Source: Tunicatimonas pelagia (GTDB lineage Bacteria; Bacteroidota; Bacteroidia; Cytophagales; Cyclobacteriaceae). From it: a stretch of DNA of 64,000 nt. The translations under genes and the position numbers were made by a program. The stretch is taken from positions 6,824,501 through 6,888,500 of the forward strand of contig NZ_CP120683.1 in NCBI RefSeq assembly GCF_030506325.1, given 5' to 3'. The notes below the pieces were generated by a model. It saw only the letters and a list, made by a program, of their open reading frames with translations. It did no database searches and was not told where the DNA came from. Positions 55,385-64,000 of this stretch are shown in pieces (positions within the stretch are counted from its first letter, which is position 1; each line of letters opens with the position of its first letter).

Positions 55385-55421
55385 TTGATATCTTCTGATC
55401 TTGGCAACCGATGCTACACCA

Positions 55422-56537
55422 TCAGCGAATAATATGGTCGAAGTAAAAGCCGGTGGTTACCATCCATTCGTAACGCACATCGTTAGCACCTTGGTCGAAC
55501 AGCACCAACGAATTGTCCGTGACTAAGCTTCTACCCTCAATTCGTACGTAAGAGTAATCGGTAGGGCGGTATTCAGCCCCTAGCGTTAGTCCAGTCAGTT
55601 GCAACCCTTCTTCCCTACCCGCCTCAGTGGGTAAAGTGCCCGAAATGAAGCCTTCCGGATCAGAAAAGATTTCGCCTCGAGCCGTAACGGACCAAGCGGA
55701 AGTAAACTGGTAACGAATAGTGCCTAAGGCATTGTACATCAGCGCCGTAGCATCGCTATTATCTAGCTGTGAGTTCGTTTGTGTGCCAAGATCGCCTCCG
55801 ATAATTAACTGTAGCTTATCACCCAACGAACCGTTCAGATAAAGATTGTGATAAAAGCGAAGCTGGCTGGGTGTCACATCATCGAGTGACTCTCGCCCCA
55901 ATAAATTGGTGTACGTAAGCGCCCACTCCTCACTCAGGTGGTAAGACAGTAGCACGCCTACCGACTTGGCATCATTCACATCCAGAAAGAAATTATAGCC
56001 ACTCACCACGTGAAACTGGGCGGAAAAATCCTCCGAACCTTCATAAGAAACACGGGCACCGCTTTGAAAGAACGGCTCATTAAACGTAGCCACAGCGGTA
56101 GAACTCAGCAAGTTATTCTTAGGCAAGAAGCTCTCGGTACCGATGTGCGTCGCAAAAAAACCCGCGTCGAGCCACCAGTCTTCAAACAGCATAATACCCA
56201 TGTTCGCCTCCTGTACCATGCTAAATGTTTCTGACCAAGTAGCTTGGGCAATATCTCCGTAGTGCAACGTAACGGTACCACGCACCCGCTCAGCTTGGTA
56301 GTTAACCGACAACTGTGCCACATTTAAACCAAAGTGGTCGCTACGCGGAGATACCGTAGTGTAGGGTTGCAGTGCTTCAGTGGGTGACTCGTCCGAAAAA
56401 GTAGCGTAGTACACATCGGTGTAGCCACTCAGTGTAACTTGGGGCGCAATCTGGGTAGAGTCCTGTGCTAAAGCATTCCAAGATAATAACGTAGCACCTA
56501 GCATCAGACAAAAAAATAGTGGTTTACCGTTACTCAT
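55422..56537 (-). CDS. Outer-membrane porin, BBP2/OmpL-like
   Basis: The product has 371 residues, with a signal peptide ending LSWNALAQ near residue 24. It continues VTLSGYTDVYYATFSDESP, FGLNVAQLSVNYQAERVRG and LTLGAEYRPTDYSYVRIEG, an alternating-strand pattern with aromatic girdles and a terminal FYFDHIIR strand. It matches the putative beta-barrel porin-2 family (PF07642). It probably forms a general or selective outer-membrane pore. It lies downstream of zupT on the same strand with a 143-bp gap. Confidence 0.8.
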   Translation of the reverse strand: MSNGKPLFFCLMLGATLLSWNALAQDSTQIAPQVTLSGYTDVYYATFSDESPTEALQPYTTVSPRSDHFGLNVAQLSVNYQAERVRGTVTLHYGDIAQATWSETFSMVQEANMGIMLFEDWWLDAGFFATHIGTESFLPKNNLLSSTAVATFNEPFFQSGARVSYEGSEDFSAQFHVVSGYNFFLDVNDAKSVGVLLSYHLSEEWALTYTNLLGRESLDDVTPSQLRFYHNLYLNGSLGDKLQLIIGGDLGTQTNSQLDNSDATALMYNALGTIRYQFTSAWSVTARGEIFSDPEGFISGTLPTEAGREEGLQLTGLTLGAEYRPTDYSYVRIEGRSLVTDNSLVLFDQGANDVRYEWMVTTGFYFDHIIR

Positions 56538-56680
56538 GTAAAGCTATGTTGAATTTAAGCACGTGAAGGCTGGCAACTGCCGGAAGAGTAACTAGCTTTA
56601 TCGAAAATCGTTGGGTAGACAGAGAAAATTAATTTTTATACTGCTGAGAAACAGCCAATGGATTCTTCCTTAACCCCGTC

Positions 56681-57496
56681 TTAAATAAACAACAGTAAGC
56701 TCACGGCCATAATCGCCATTCCGGCAATTAGCCCGTAAATAGCGTGGTGGTGCTTCCCGTAAGCGTGTGCTGCCGGAAGCAATTGGTCGAGAGAAATAAA
56801 AACCATAATTCCGGCAATACCCGCGAACAGCACCCCAAAAATGGTCTCATTAATAAACGGCATCAGTACTAAGTAGCCAATAAGTGCCCCAATGGGTTCA
56901 GCCAAGCCCGATGCAAACGAATAGGCAAATGCTTTCTTGCGGTCATTAGTCGCGTAAAATACGGGTACCGAAACCGCAATTCCTTCCGGGATATTATGAA
57001 TAGCCACGGCGATGGCAATTGGAATGCCGAGCGAAACATCTTTCATCGCGCTAAGAAACGTGGCAATTCCTTCAGGAAAGTTATGAAGTCCTAACGCTAA
57101 TGCCGTAAACAGCCCTATCCGCAGTAATTTCTGATTTTTCAACTGAACGATCTCCCGTTGAAGATCAGGTTCTTCTTCCGGAAATTCGTGAGGATTTTCG
57201 TAATTCGGTACAAATTTATCGATTATGGCAATCAACAATATGCCCCCAAAGAATGCCGATACTGTATACCAGTTTCCCCACTTTGTCCCATACTCCCCCA
57301 CCAATGATTCTTGAGCACCAACCAACAATTCCACGAAAGAAATATAAATCATCACTCCCGCCGAAAGCCCCATAGAAACTGATAGAAAACGGGCACTTTG
57401 ATTCTTGGTAAAGAATGCTAATGCACTGCCAATGCCAGTAGAAAGCCCTGCAAATAGCGTTAACCCAAATGCTATCCAGATATTTGCGTGATCCAT
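56681..57496 (-). CDS. zupT: ZIP-family divalent metal transporter
   Basis: The product has 271 residues and eight membrane helices. The two metal-binding helices carry [14 protein letters not shown] and [14 protein letters not shown], the ZIP signatures. The His/acid-rich loop lies between helices 3 and 4 ([14 protein letters not shown]). It imports Zn2+, Fe2+ or Mn2+ across the inner membrane. A DtxR-like operator lies five bases upstream of the start codon, suggesting iron- or manganese-dependent repression rather than zinc control. Confidence 0.93.
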   Translation of the reverse strand: MDHANIWIAFGLTLFAGLSTGIGSALAFFTKNQSARFLSVSMGLSAGVMIYISFVELLVGAQESLVGEYGTKWGNWYTVSAFFGGILLIAIIDKFVPNYENPHEFPEEEPDLQREIVQLKNQKLLRIGLFTALALGLHNFPEGIATFLSAMKDVSLGIPIAIAVAIHNIPEGIAVSVPVFYATNDRKKAFAYSFASGLAEPIGALIGYLVLMPFINETIFGVLFAGIAGIMVFISLDQLLPAAHAYGKHHHAIYGLIAGMAIMAVSLLLFI

Positions 57497-57501
57497 AAAA
57501 A

Positions 57502-57516
57502 TTTAGACTAACCTAA
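57502..57516. promoter_or_regulatory. DtxR/IdeR-like operator at zupT
   Basis: On the minus strand it reads TTAGGTTAGTCTAAA, one base away from the TTAGGTTAGCCTAA half of the DtxR/IdeR consensus. On the plus strand it matches the palindrome before the TonB receptor at 23840 in 13 of 16 positions (taking the base at 57517 too). It lies between the expected promoter and the zupT start codon. Confidence 0.55.
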
Positions 57517-57705
57517 CTATTTTTTAAATATTCGCCTAATTTACGAATTTTTAGCCAAAAGGATGCAAGATGTTAGATAAATAGTGAAACCTATTATGTA
57601 GAGTAGCTACACTGCACGATGTAATTTCTTTTTGGCATAATTTTTCTGTTGGGTATGGAGTAGCTTGTTGTTGGCAGAGGAGTATTACCATTTTTTAATA
57701 ATATT

Positions 57706-58923
57706 ATGCCACACCTAAACTATCAGCCAAAAGCTAGTGGGCGAATTGAAGTAGTTGATGCCCTGCGCGGTTTTGCCCTATTTGCCGTACTGTTCACTCA
57801 CTTTACTACTGCGTTCTCGGGCTACCCTAGCTTCTTAACCGACACCCAAATAGCTTCGCTACCCTTTCCTGAACTCAACCAACTCGTATTTAAACTAAAC
57901 CTGTTACTGTTTAAGCTCAAATCTAGGGTTCTATTTTCTTTTCTATTCGGGCTAGGATTCTACTTTCAGATACGCAAGGCCGAACGCTTAGGTATATCCT
58001 TCCGCCAGACATTTGTAAAGCGTCTTTTCGTTATGCTGATTATTGGCCTCATTCACGCTTATCTTATCCAGTGGGGTGACATTTTGCGCTGGTATTTTGT
58101 AGCTGGAGTGTTTTTACTGTTCCTGTACCGACTAAACAACTACGTAATTCTTGCTATTGCTTTCACGTTGGCATTTATTGTTCCGGCCAGCGAAAGTATC
58201 CTGGAGATGACTATTCCGCATACTTCTCCCTCAGGTATATCAAAAAGTCAGATTCAGCAAGCCTTCTTGAGCGGTTCGTACTGGGAGACGGTAATAATGA
58301 ATGTCCTTATGGAGAATCAGCATTACGTTGATCCCTGGTACTTCGTGGGGTATGTATCCAATATCCTGGGGTTCTTCTTTTTAGGGCTTTGGGCCGGTAA
58401 GATTGATTTATTTAAACGAGCTACCGAATATCTGCCAGAAATTCGCCAAGCCTTTATCATTAGCATTCCGGTGCTTCTGTTTGGTAGCCTGGTATTTATA
58501 CATTCGCCACTCCCGCGAGAAGAATTCCCGGTAATGTACCAGATTCTACATTCGGTAGGATACCGGATGAATACCGTAGGATTATTTACGTTTTATCTCT
58601 GCGGATTTATTCTGCTGTTCCGCCAACCAACTGTTCGGCATTATCTAGAGACCTTAGTGCCCGTTGGGAAAATGACACTCACCAATTACATCTTACAATC
58701 GATAGTAGCGGTGCTCTTATTTAATGGGCTGGGCTTCGGGTTACTAGGACAAATTGGCCCTGCCTTAATTCTACCTATCATTGTGCTATTTTTTGCTTTT
58801 CAGATGGCCTTTAGTACGCTGTGGTTACGATTTTTTCACGTGGGTCCCTTAGAGTGGGTGTGGCGAATAGCTGTAAGTGGAAAATGGCAGCCTCTCCTAA
58901 AAGAAAAGCATCCAGTAGCCTAA
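57706..58923 (+). CDS. DUF418/YeiB-like membrane protein
   Basis: The product has 405 residues and about nine membrane helices. The N-terminal motif RIEVVDALRGFALFAVLFTH and the later LVPVGKMTLTNYILQS are diagnostic of the YeiB/DUF418 family. The substrate is unknown; the family resembles membrane acyltransferases in topology. It is divergent from zupT and convergent with gatC. Confidence 0.9.
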   Translation: MPHLNYQPKASGRIEVVDALRGFALFAVLFTHFTTAFSGYPSFLTDTQIASLPFPELNQLVFKLNLLLFKLKSRVLFSFLFGLGFYFQIRKAERLGISFRQTFVKRLFVMLIIGLIHAYLIQWGDILRWYFVAGVFLLFLYRLNNYVILAIAFTLAFIVPASESILEMTIPHTSPSGISKSQIQQAFLSGSYWETVIMNVLMENQHYVDPWYFVGYVSNILGFFFLGLWAGKIDLFKRATEYLPEIRQAFIISIPVLLFGSLVFIHSPLPREEFPVMYQILHSVGYRMNTVGLFTFYLCGFILLFRQPTVRHYLETLVPVGKMTLTNYILQSIVAVLLFNGLGFGLLGQIGPALILPIIVLFFAFQMAFSTLWLRFFHVGPLEWVWRIAVSGKWQPLLKEKHPVA

Positions 58924-58984
58924 CAATTGATGGTTGAAAATGGACAATTGAAAGTGAGTGTCATAGTAGAAGGCTAATCACTAA

Positions 58985-59299
58985 TTATCCCTTATCAACT
59001 TTTACTTGTCCACTATCAAGCACTTTAGGAACGCGGAAAAACTGCTGATCGTGGTGAGGAGCTATGTCTAGCGCATTTGAACGATCTAGATGATCTTTCA
59101 CCTGATCGTCGCGCATCACATTTAACTCGTAAGACATATGCATAAGTGGTTCTACTCCTTCCGTATCTACTTCCTCTAGTTTTTCTACCCAATCCAGTAT
59201 TTCGGTCATACTTGCCATCATCGCCTCCTCAGTTTCGGGGTCGTGTTCTAAGCGAGCCAGATGGGCAATTTTCTTTACGGTTTCTCGGTCAATCTTCAT
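58985..59299 (-). CDS. gatC: Asp-tRNA(Asn)/Glu-tRNA(Gln) amidotransferase subunit C
   Basis: The product has 104 residues of the normal GatC type: IDRETVKKIAHLARLEHDPE, ILDWVEKLEEVDTEGVEPL, and FFRVPKVLDSG at the C-terminus. It stabilises GatA and GatB in the amidation of misacylated tRNA. Its start overlaps the end of the acyltransferase gene by 11 bp. Confidence 0.95.
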   Translation of the reverse strand: MKIDRETVKKIAHLARLEHDPETEEAMMASMTEILDWVEKLEEVDTEGVEPLMHMSYELNVMRDDQVKDHLDRSNALDIAPHHDQQFFRVPKVLDSGQVKVDKG

Positions 59300-60038
59300 G
59301 TTTTACTGATGAGTGAAATTTTCTTAACTCTTGCTGAATAACGTCATACGCTTGTTCCCGCAATTGGTTTTGGTCAGCCTCAGTCATCCCCGCAGTTTCA
59401 ATCGGGGAATGAATTACCATTACCGGACGTTGGGGGCGCATAAGCAGCTTTCCGTCGTCGGGTAAAATTAGGTAATTATACGGAATAGTGACCGGCACCA
59501 CCGGAATTTGTTTTTCGATAGCAACCTTAAACGGCCCATTTTTAAAGCGAGCCAATTGGGGTGGGTTTTCGGTTCTAATACCACCTTCGGGATACATCAC
59601 CAAGCTTTTACCTTCATCTACAGCCTGCATACTTAGCTGTAATGCTTGGTAACGACTTTTCAGGCTGTTTCGGTCTACCGGAATATGGAGCTTTCGAAAC
59701 ATGTCGCCAAACAGCGGTATTTTTGCTAATGACACTTTGCCCACAAAAACAAAAGGCTTAGGAATATACCCCATCAGCGCAATATCGAGCAGAGAGAAGT
59801 GATTGGGAGCAATGACGTAGGTTTGATTTTTTTTCAGATGGGAGCGGCCGTACACCTTTGCCGGGACACCCATGCCCGATAGAAAAGCCCGCGACCAAAA
59901 CTGATTAAGCAACAGTGCGTAGCGATGCCATTTTTTGTTTAGGGTAGCTAACGCAAACAGGGGCGACAGCAGCAAAAATACCCCACCAAAAACAATAAGC
60001 CCATATGTTGAATAAATTCTGAGCCAGATTTTATTCAT
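59289..60038 (-). CDS. plsC: 1-acyl-sn-glycerol-3-phosphate acyltransferase-like protein
   Basis: The product has 249 residues with one or two N-terminal membrane helices. The acyltransferase motifs are present: APNHFSLLDIALMG (HxxxxD type), HIPVDRNSLKSRYQAL, and MYPEGGIRTENPP. It would acylate lysophosphatidic acid in phospholipid synthesis at the inner membrane. It overlaps gatC. The symbol is by family motif only; related acyltransferases share it. Confidence 0.85.
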   Translation of the reverse strand: MNKIWLRIYSTYGLIVFGGVFLLLSPLFALATLNKKWHRYALLLNQFWSRAFLSGMGVPAKVYGRSHLKKNQTYVIAPNHFSLLDIALMGYIPKPFVFVGKVSLAKIPLFGDMFRKLHIPVDRNSLKSRYQALQLSMQAVDEGKSLVMYPEGGIRTENPPQLARFKNGPFKVAIEKQIPVVPVTIPYNYLILPDDGKLLMRPQRPVMVIHSPIETAGMTEADQNQLREQAYDVIQQELRKFHSSVKHED

Positions 60039-60379
60039 ATAACCAAAAAAATATAATGCGATTTAACTTAAATGTGTCAGCAAAAAAGTACCAAATACAA
60101 ATTGCTATTATTTCCTACGAAGATAGTGGCATTTTTTATACTATTCCGAACAGTATTTTTTAATGTTTTTAGCTTTGAATAGTCATTCTGTACCCATAAG
60201 TAGCTCTGGCATAAATTAATTTTATCTATTTTGAACAAATAGAGTCAAAAATTTGTACATTGAATTTATATAGCTCGTAAACCTATTGTGTGCCAACTAT
60301 TTTGAACTTAAACATACTCTTATTTCCCAATAATTGCACACGGTAATTCCGACAGTTTATCATTTATAACTTTTCAATC
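60039..60379. other. Intergenic region before the RRM protein
   Basis: This is 341 bp of AT-rich sequence between divergent genes. A TAGCTTTG element (60170-60177) fits TAnnTTTG and would give a leader of about 195 nt. An 11-bp sequence CTATTTTGAAC occurs twice (60226-60236 and 60297-60307). No gene is supported. Confidence 0.5.
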
Positions 60380-60646
60380 ATGAACATTTATGTTGCGAAC
60401 CTAAACTACCGGGTTCAAGATCAAGAACTCCAAGAATTATTCGAGGAGTACGGACAAGTTTCATCCGCAAAAATTATTAAAGACCACGAATCAGGAAGAT
60501 CACGAGGCTTTGCTTTTGTAGAAATGCCCGACGACGAAGCGGGTATGCAGGCTATCAACGAACTTGATGGTGCTGAGGTGCAAGGCCGAAACCTTAAAGT
60601 GAGTAAAGCCCGACCACGGCCTCAAATGCAAGACCGTCGTTACTAA
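60380..60646 (+). CDS. RNA-binding protein, single RRM domain
   Basis: This 88-residue protein is one RNA-recognition motif: RNP2 as IYVANLNY and RNP1 as RGFAFVEM, followed by a short Arg/Pro-rich tail (KARPRPQMQDRRY). Such small RRM proteins of Bacteroidota and cyanobacteria bind U-rich RNA and often respond to cold. The long AT-rich leader is consistent with post-transcriptional control. A perfect palindromic terminator follows. Confidence 0.95.
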   Translation: MNIYVANLNYRVQDQELQELFEEYGQVSSAKIIKDHESGRSRGFAFVEMPDDEAGMQAINELDGAEVQGRNLKVSKARPRPQMQDRRY

Positions 60647-60672
60647 TTAATAGATTTTAATCCTTAAATTCT

Positions 60673-60705
60673 TAGCCATCACTTCGCGAAGTGATGGCTA
60701 TTTTT
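60673..60705 (+). terminator. Perfect palindromic terminator of the RRM gene
   Basis: A 28-bp perfect palindrome (60673-60700) is followed by five T residues. Its last three bases are the stop codon of the convergent aminopeptidase gene. Confidence 0.9.
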
Positions 60706-61990
60706 CGTTCATGAGGGTTTCAATCTCGTCGGCCTCAATCGGTATTTCGCCCATAAGATCAGTAAGCCCTTCTTCACGAATCACCAAATTATTTTCCAGC
60801 CGAATACCCATATTTTCCTCTCGAATATAGATGCCCGGCTCAACGGTAAAGACCATTCCTGGCTCAAACTTCCGGTAGAGATTTCCCACATCGTGCACAT
60901 CTAATCCCAGATGGTGAGAAGTGCCGTGCATAAAGTATTTGCGGTAGAGCGGTTGCTTCTCGTTTTGATTTTTTACGTCAGTTCTATCTAGCAGTCCCAG
61001 TCCAATAAGCTCGCTTTCCATTATTTTGCCTACTTCTTTATGGTATTCTTTAATGATATTGCCCGGACGTAGCAACTGCATAGCTTCCCGCTGCACCCGT
61101 AGTACTGCGTTATAGACGGCCCGCTGTCGGTCGGTAAATGTCCCGCTCACCGGAATGGTACGGGTCATATCCGCATTGTAGTTAGCGTACTCCGCTCCCA
61201 CATCCATCAACAGAAGATCACCCGATTTACATTCTTGATTATTATCGAGGTAATGCAGTACACAAGCATTGCCACCCGAGGCAATAATGGGTTCGTAGGC
61301 AAAACCCCGGGAGCGCTGCCGGGTAAATTCGTGAATGTATTCGGCCTCAATTTCATACTCCATCACCCCGGGCTGCACAAACTTAAGCACCCGAAGAAAG
61401 GCATCTTTGGTAATTTGACAGGCCTGCTGAAGAAGATCAATCTCGTGCGTTGATTTTATCGCCCGAAGTTGGTGCATGATAGGTGCCAACCGCTGGTACT
61501 GATGTAACGGATAGTTTTGCTGACACCACTCCACAAAGCGAGCGTCGCGGGTTTGCACCGAAACGCTGGCCCGAAGATGCTCATTGGTATTCAGGTAGAC
61601 GTGCTCGGCTTGCGCCATTAGGGTAAAAAAAGTTTTCTCAAACTGCGACGTCCACATAACCCGCTCCACTCCCGACGTTTGCGTAGCCTCATCTTTGGTA
61701 TACTTATGTCCTTCCCAGATAGCGATTTCCTCACTGGTTTCTCGCAGAAACAGTATCTCTCGAAAGCTTTCGTCAGGAAAATCAGGAAACAATAGCAGAA
61801 TACTCTCTTCCTGATCGATGCCGCTGAGATAAAACAGGTCGCTGTTCTGAACGAACTTCATGGTGCCATCAGCGTTGGTAGGCATAATATCGTTGCTGTT
61901 CAATACTACCAGCGAATTGGGTTTTAGCTGGGCAAGTAGGCGAAGGCGATTCTCAGTAAAAAGTTCAGGATTTATTGTGTGGTACTTCAT
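60698..61990 (-). CDS. pepP: Aminopeptidase P family protein (Xaa-Pro aminopeptidase)
   Basis: The product has 430 residues. The creatinase-like N-terminal domain is followed by the pita-bread catalytic domain with metal ligands in LLLMDVGAEYANYNADMTRT, HGTSHHLGLDVHD, FTVEPGIYI and RLENNLVI. It removes N-terminal residues before proline. It is cytoplasmic with no signal peptide. Its stop codon lies inside the convergent terminator hairpin. Confidence 0.93.
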   Translation of the reverse strand: MKYHTINPELFTENRLRLLAQLKPNSLVVLNSNDIMPTNADGTMKFVQNSDLFYLSGIDQEESILLLFPDFPDESFREILFLRETSEEIAIWEGHKYTKDEATQTSGVERVMWTSQFEKTFFTLMAQAEHVYLNTNEHLRASVSVQTRDARFVEWCQQNYPLHQYQRLAPIMHQLRAIKSTHEIDLLQQACQITKDAFLRVLKFVQPGVMEYEIEAEYIHEFTRQRSRGFAYEPIIASGGNACVLHYLDNNQECKSGDLLLMDVGAEYANYNADMTRTIPVSGTFTDRQRAVYNAVLRVQREAMQLLRPGNIIKEYHKEVGKIMESELIGLGLLDRTDVKNQNEKQPLYRKYFMHGTSHHLGLDVHDVGNLYRKFEPGMVFTVEPGIYIREENMGIRLENNLVIREEGLTDLMGEIPIEADEIETLMNEK

Positions 61991-62090
61991 AGTCGTTGTG
62001 TTTTGCTGCTAAATTACAAAATGCGGTAAGCTGATAAAACTTAGCTGCCCGATATTGAGTTGATGATTTTATATTACCATGTCCGTGCTC

Positions 62091-62098
62091 TATATTTG
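62091..62098 (+). promoter_or_regulatory. Candidate -7 element of the his operon
   Basis: TATATTTG matches TAnnTTTG exactly and lies 107 bp before the hisG ATG at 62206, leaving room for a leader. A 13-codon frame (62108-62149) begins shortly after it. Confidence 0.45.
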
Positions 62099-62205
62099 TT
62101 GGCAATTATGAGTAACCTACGTACGCACTATTGCACCGCTCACAAGTAAACTGAATTGGAACCTAGTGGTTCACTCTTCCAAACGCATTGACCATCAAGA
62201 ATTTC

Positions 62206-63066
62206 ATGAAAAAAACGCTACGCATAGCCATTCAAAAGTCAGGACGACTTAGTGAACAATCAGTAAAACTCATCAACGAGTGTGGCATCCACTTTAATAA
62301 CGGAAAAAGCCGACTTAAAGCAGTTTCTTACAACTTTCCGGCTGAGTTTCTCTTTCTTCGCGACGATGATATTCCGGGGTACGTAGAAGACGGCGTAGCT
62401 GATTTGGGGATTGTGGGTGAGAATGAGATGGTAGAGAAAGCTAAGGATGTGTTGTTGATTAAACGACTGGGTTTTTCAAAATGCCGGTTGTCACTGGCTA
62501 TTCCTCGAGATAAAGCGTATACCGAGCCTAGCTATTTCCAAGCCAAAAATATTGCTACCTCGTATCCGCGAATCTTACATCAGTTTCTGAAAGAAAAACA
62601 AATATCAGCGCATATTCACGAAATCTCCGGCTCAGTTGAGATTGCCCCTAGCATCGGTCTGGCCGATGCAGTTTGCGATATTGTCAGTTCTGGCAGCACT
62701 CTGCTGAGTAATGGGTTGAAAGAGGTAGAAACGATCTTCCGTTCGGAGGCAGTGCTCCTCGGCAACCATCAGGCTAGTGAAGAGAAAAAAGACTTAATTG
62801 ATCAGCTGGTCTTTCGCATCAATTCGGTGCAGGCCGGAAAAGGGAATAAATACATTCTGCTAAATGCCCCAAAAGATGCAACCGAAGCTATTGTTAACCT
62901 ATTACCAGGGATGCGAAGCCCTACGATTGTTCCTTTGGCTATGAGCGGTTGGAACTCTATTCACTCGGTGGTGCAGGAAGACCAGTTTTGGGAAGTGATT
63001 GAAAAACTTCGGGAAGCCGGAGCTGAAGGTATTTTGGTAGTGCCTATTGAAAAAATGATTTTATGA
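62206..63066 (+). CDS. hisG: ATP phosphoribosyltransferase, long form
   Basis: The ATG at 62206 gives 286 residues and begins MKKTLRIAIQKSGRLSEQS; a TTG at 62188 is less likely. The PRPP-binding motif DAVCDIVSSGSTLLSNGL is present. The C-terminal regulatory domain (INSVQAGKGNKYILLNAPKD with LPGMRSPTIVPL) marks the hexameric, histidine-inhibited long form, which does not need HisZ. It catalyses the first step of histidine synthesis. It overlaps hisD (ATGA). Confidence 0.96.
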   Translation: MKKTLRIAIQKSGRLSEQSVKLINECGIHFNNGKSRLKAVSYNFPAEFLFLRDDDIPGYVEDGVADLGIVGENEMVEKAKDVLLIKRLGFSKCRLSLAIPRDKAYTEPSYFQAKNIATSYPRILHQFLKEKQISAHIHEISGSVEIAPSIGLADAVCDIVSSGSTLLSNGLKEVETIFRSEAVLLGNHQASEEKKDLIDQLVFRINSVQAGKGNKYILLNAPKDATEAIVNLLPGMRSPTIVPLAMSGWNSIHSVVQEDQFWEVIEKLREAGAEGILVVPIEKMIL

Positions 63067-64000
63067 CCATTATAGAAAATCCAGCGCGAGAAGAGTGGGC
63101 TGAGTTGACCCGTCGACCGGCTCAGAAGTTCAAGAAAATTGAGAAGATTGTAAAACCCATCTTGAAGAAAGTGAGAAAAAAAGGCGATGCCGCGCTACGG
63201 TATTTCGCTTTGGAGTACGATCACGTTGAATTAAAAGATATTCAAGTTTCGGCCGAAGAATTTGAGCAGGCCGAAGAGCAAGTAGACCAAGCGTTAAAAG
63301 AAGCTATTCAAATTGCTTACAATAACATTAGCAAGTTTCACGAAGCACAAAAAACAGATACCCTGGAAGTAGAAACCATGCCGGGAGTGCGTTGCTTCCG
63401 ACGAAGTGTAGCGATCGAGAAAGTTGGATTGTATATTCCGGGAGGAACCGCTCCCCTATTTTCTACGGTACTGATGACCGGAGTTCCTGCCAAAATTGCG
63501 GGTTGTCAGGAAATAGTCATGTGTACTCCTAGCAATCGACGGGGACAAATCAACCCGGCTATTCTCTATACCGCACGGCTCGTTGGGGTTGATAAAGTAT
63601 TTAAAATTGGGGGTGCTCAAGCCATTGCTGCTATGGCCTACGGTACCGAAAGTGTTCCTAAGGTTCATAAAATCTTTGGTCCGGGAAACCAGTACGTAAC
63701 GGTTGCTAAGCAATTAGTTAGTAAATCTACAGTAGCCATTGATATGCCCGCGGGGCCATCAGAAGTAGCTATTCTGGCTGATGACTCTGCCAACCCTTCT
63801 TTCGTAGCCGCCGATCTGCTTTCTCAAGCCGAACACGGAGTAGATAGTCAAGTGGTACTGATTTCTGATAGCAAGAAGCTTGTAGATCAGACTATTGAAG
63901 CGGTGAAAAACCAGCTACCGCAACTGCCCCGACAAGAAATTGCCCGCGAAGCCCTAAAAAACAGCATGTGCTTCATCGTAAGCAGCTTAAACGAAGGATA
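63063..64000 (+). CDS. hisD: Histidinol dehydrogenase, 5' part
   Basis: It starts with an ATG overlapping the hisG stop and is cut by the window end after about 312 codons. Family motifs are IEKVGLYIPGGTAPLFSTVL, IGGAQAIAAMAYGTESVP, IFGPGNQYVTVAKQLV, and SQAEHG with the zinc ligands. It oxidises histidinol to histidine in two NAD-dependent steps. Confidence 0.95.
   Translation, partial: MTIIENPAREEWAELTRRPAQKFKKIEKIVKPILKKVRKKGDAALRYFALEYDHVELKDIQVSAEEFEQAEEQVDQALKEAIQIAYNNISKFHEAQKTDTLEVETMPGVRCFRRSVAIEKVGLYIPGGTAPLFSTVLMTGVPAKIAGCQEIVMCTPSNRRGQINPAILYTARLVGVDKVFKIGGAQAIAAMAYGTESVPKVHKIFGPGNQYVTVAKQLVSKSTVAIDMPAGPSEVAILADDSANPSFVAADLLSQAEHGVDSQVVLISDSKKLVDQTIEAVKNQLPQLPRQEIAREALKNSMCFIVSSLNEG

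Overview
The window reads as a chromosomal segment of a free-living, probably marine or soil, member of Bacteroidota, most likely order Cytophagales. This rests on several features: TonB-dependent receptors with a carboxypeptidase-like N-terminal extension, lipoproteins with an acidic stretch after the lipobox Cys, single-chain histidine kinase/receiver/AraC hybrids, BspA-type (DUF285) repeat proteins, several promoter elements of the Bacteroidota form TAnnTTTG, and weak use of Shine-Dalgarno sites. No rRNA, tRNA, transposase, integrase or CRISPR array was seen. Genus and species cannot be told from the sequence alone.

Layout. 1-16 kb is mostly housekeeping: the 3' part of an OPT-family transporter, a TonB receptor, a fructosamine-kinase-like protein, ribB with a decayed GTP-cyclohydrolase half, surE, a glycosyltransferase, dapD, TPR proteins, a 3-hydroxyacyl-CoA dehydrogenase and gyrA. 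16.6-20.8 kb is a bacteriophytochrome histidine kinase with two stand-alone receiver proteins. 20.9-23.8 kb is a TonB receptor/secreted thioredoxin-like pair under a palindromic, DtxR-like operator. A second site of the same type precedes zupT at 57.5 kb.

25.6-32.6 kb is a tight three-gene operon. It encodes a 1677-residue fusion of a cation-chloride-cotransporter-like permease to a helical middle and a C-terminal P-loop ATPase, then an MscS-like protein, then a cation/proton antiporter. This is the strongest candidate for an undescribed system, plausibly ion or volume homeostasis. 33.0-36.0 kb is the start of an arginine operon (GNAT protein, argG, argC).

36.3-53.2 kb is an accessory surface-protein island built from two copies of one module: a membrane histidine kinase/receiver/AraC regulator followed by two large cadherin-repeat lipoproteins. 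Copy A carries heads resembling beta-propellers. Copy B carries a PKD-like domain and BspA/DUF285 repeats. The regulator of copy A has lost about 224 bp relative to copy B and is split by a frameshift. The two B lipoproteins share an 864-bp block with only two differences seen by eye. Leaders and promoters are also shared between copies, so the island appears to be evolving by duplication and gene conversion.

53.2-64 kb returns to ordinary genes: a Kv-type K+ channel, a YheT-type hydrolase, a BBP2-type porin, zupT, a DUF418 protein, a plsC-like acyltransferase with gatC, an RRM protein, an aminopeptidase P, and the start of the histidine operon (hisG, hisD), which runs off the window end.
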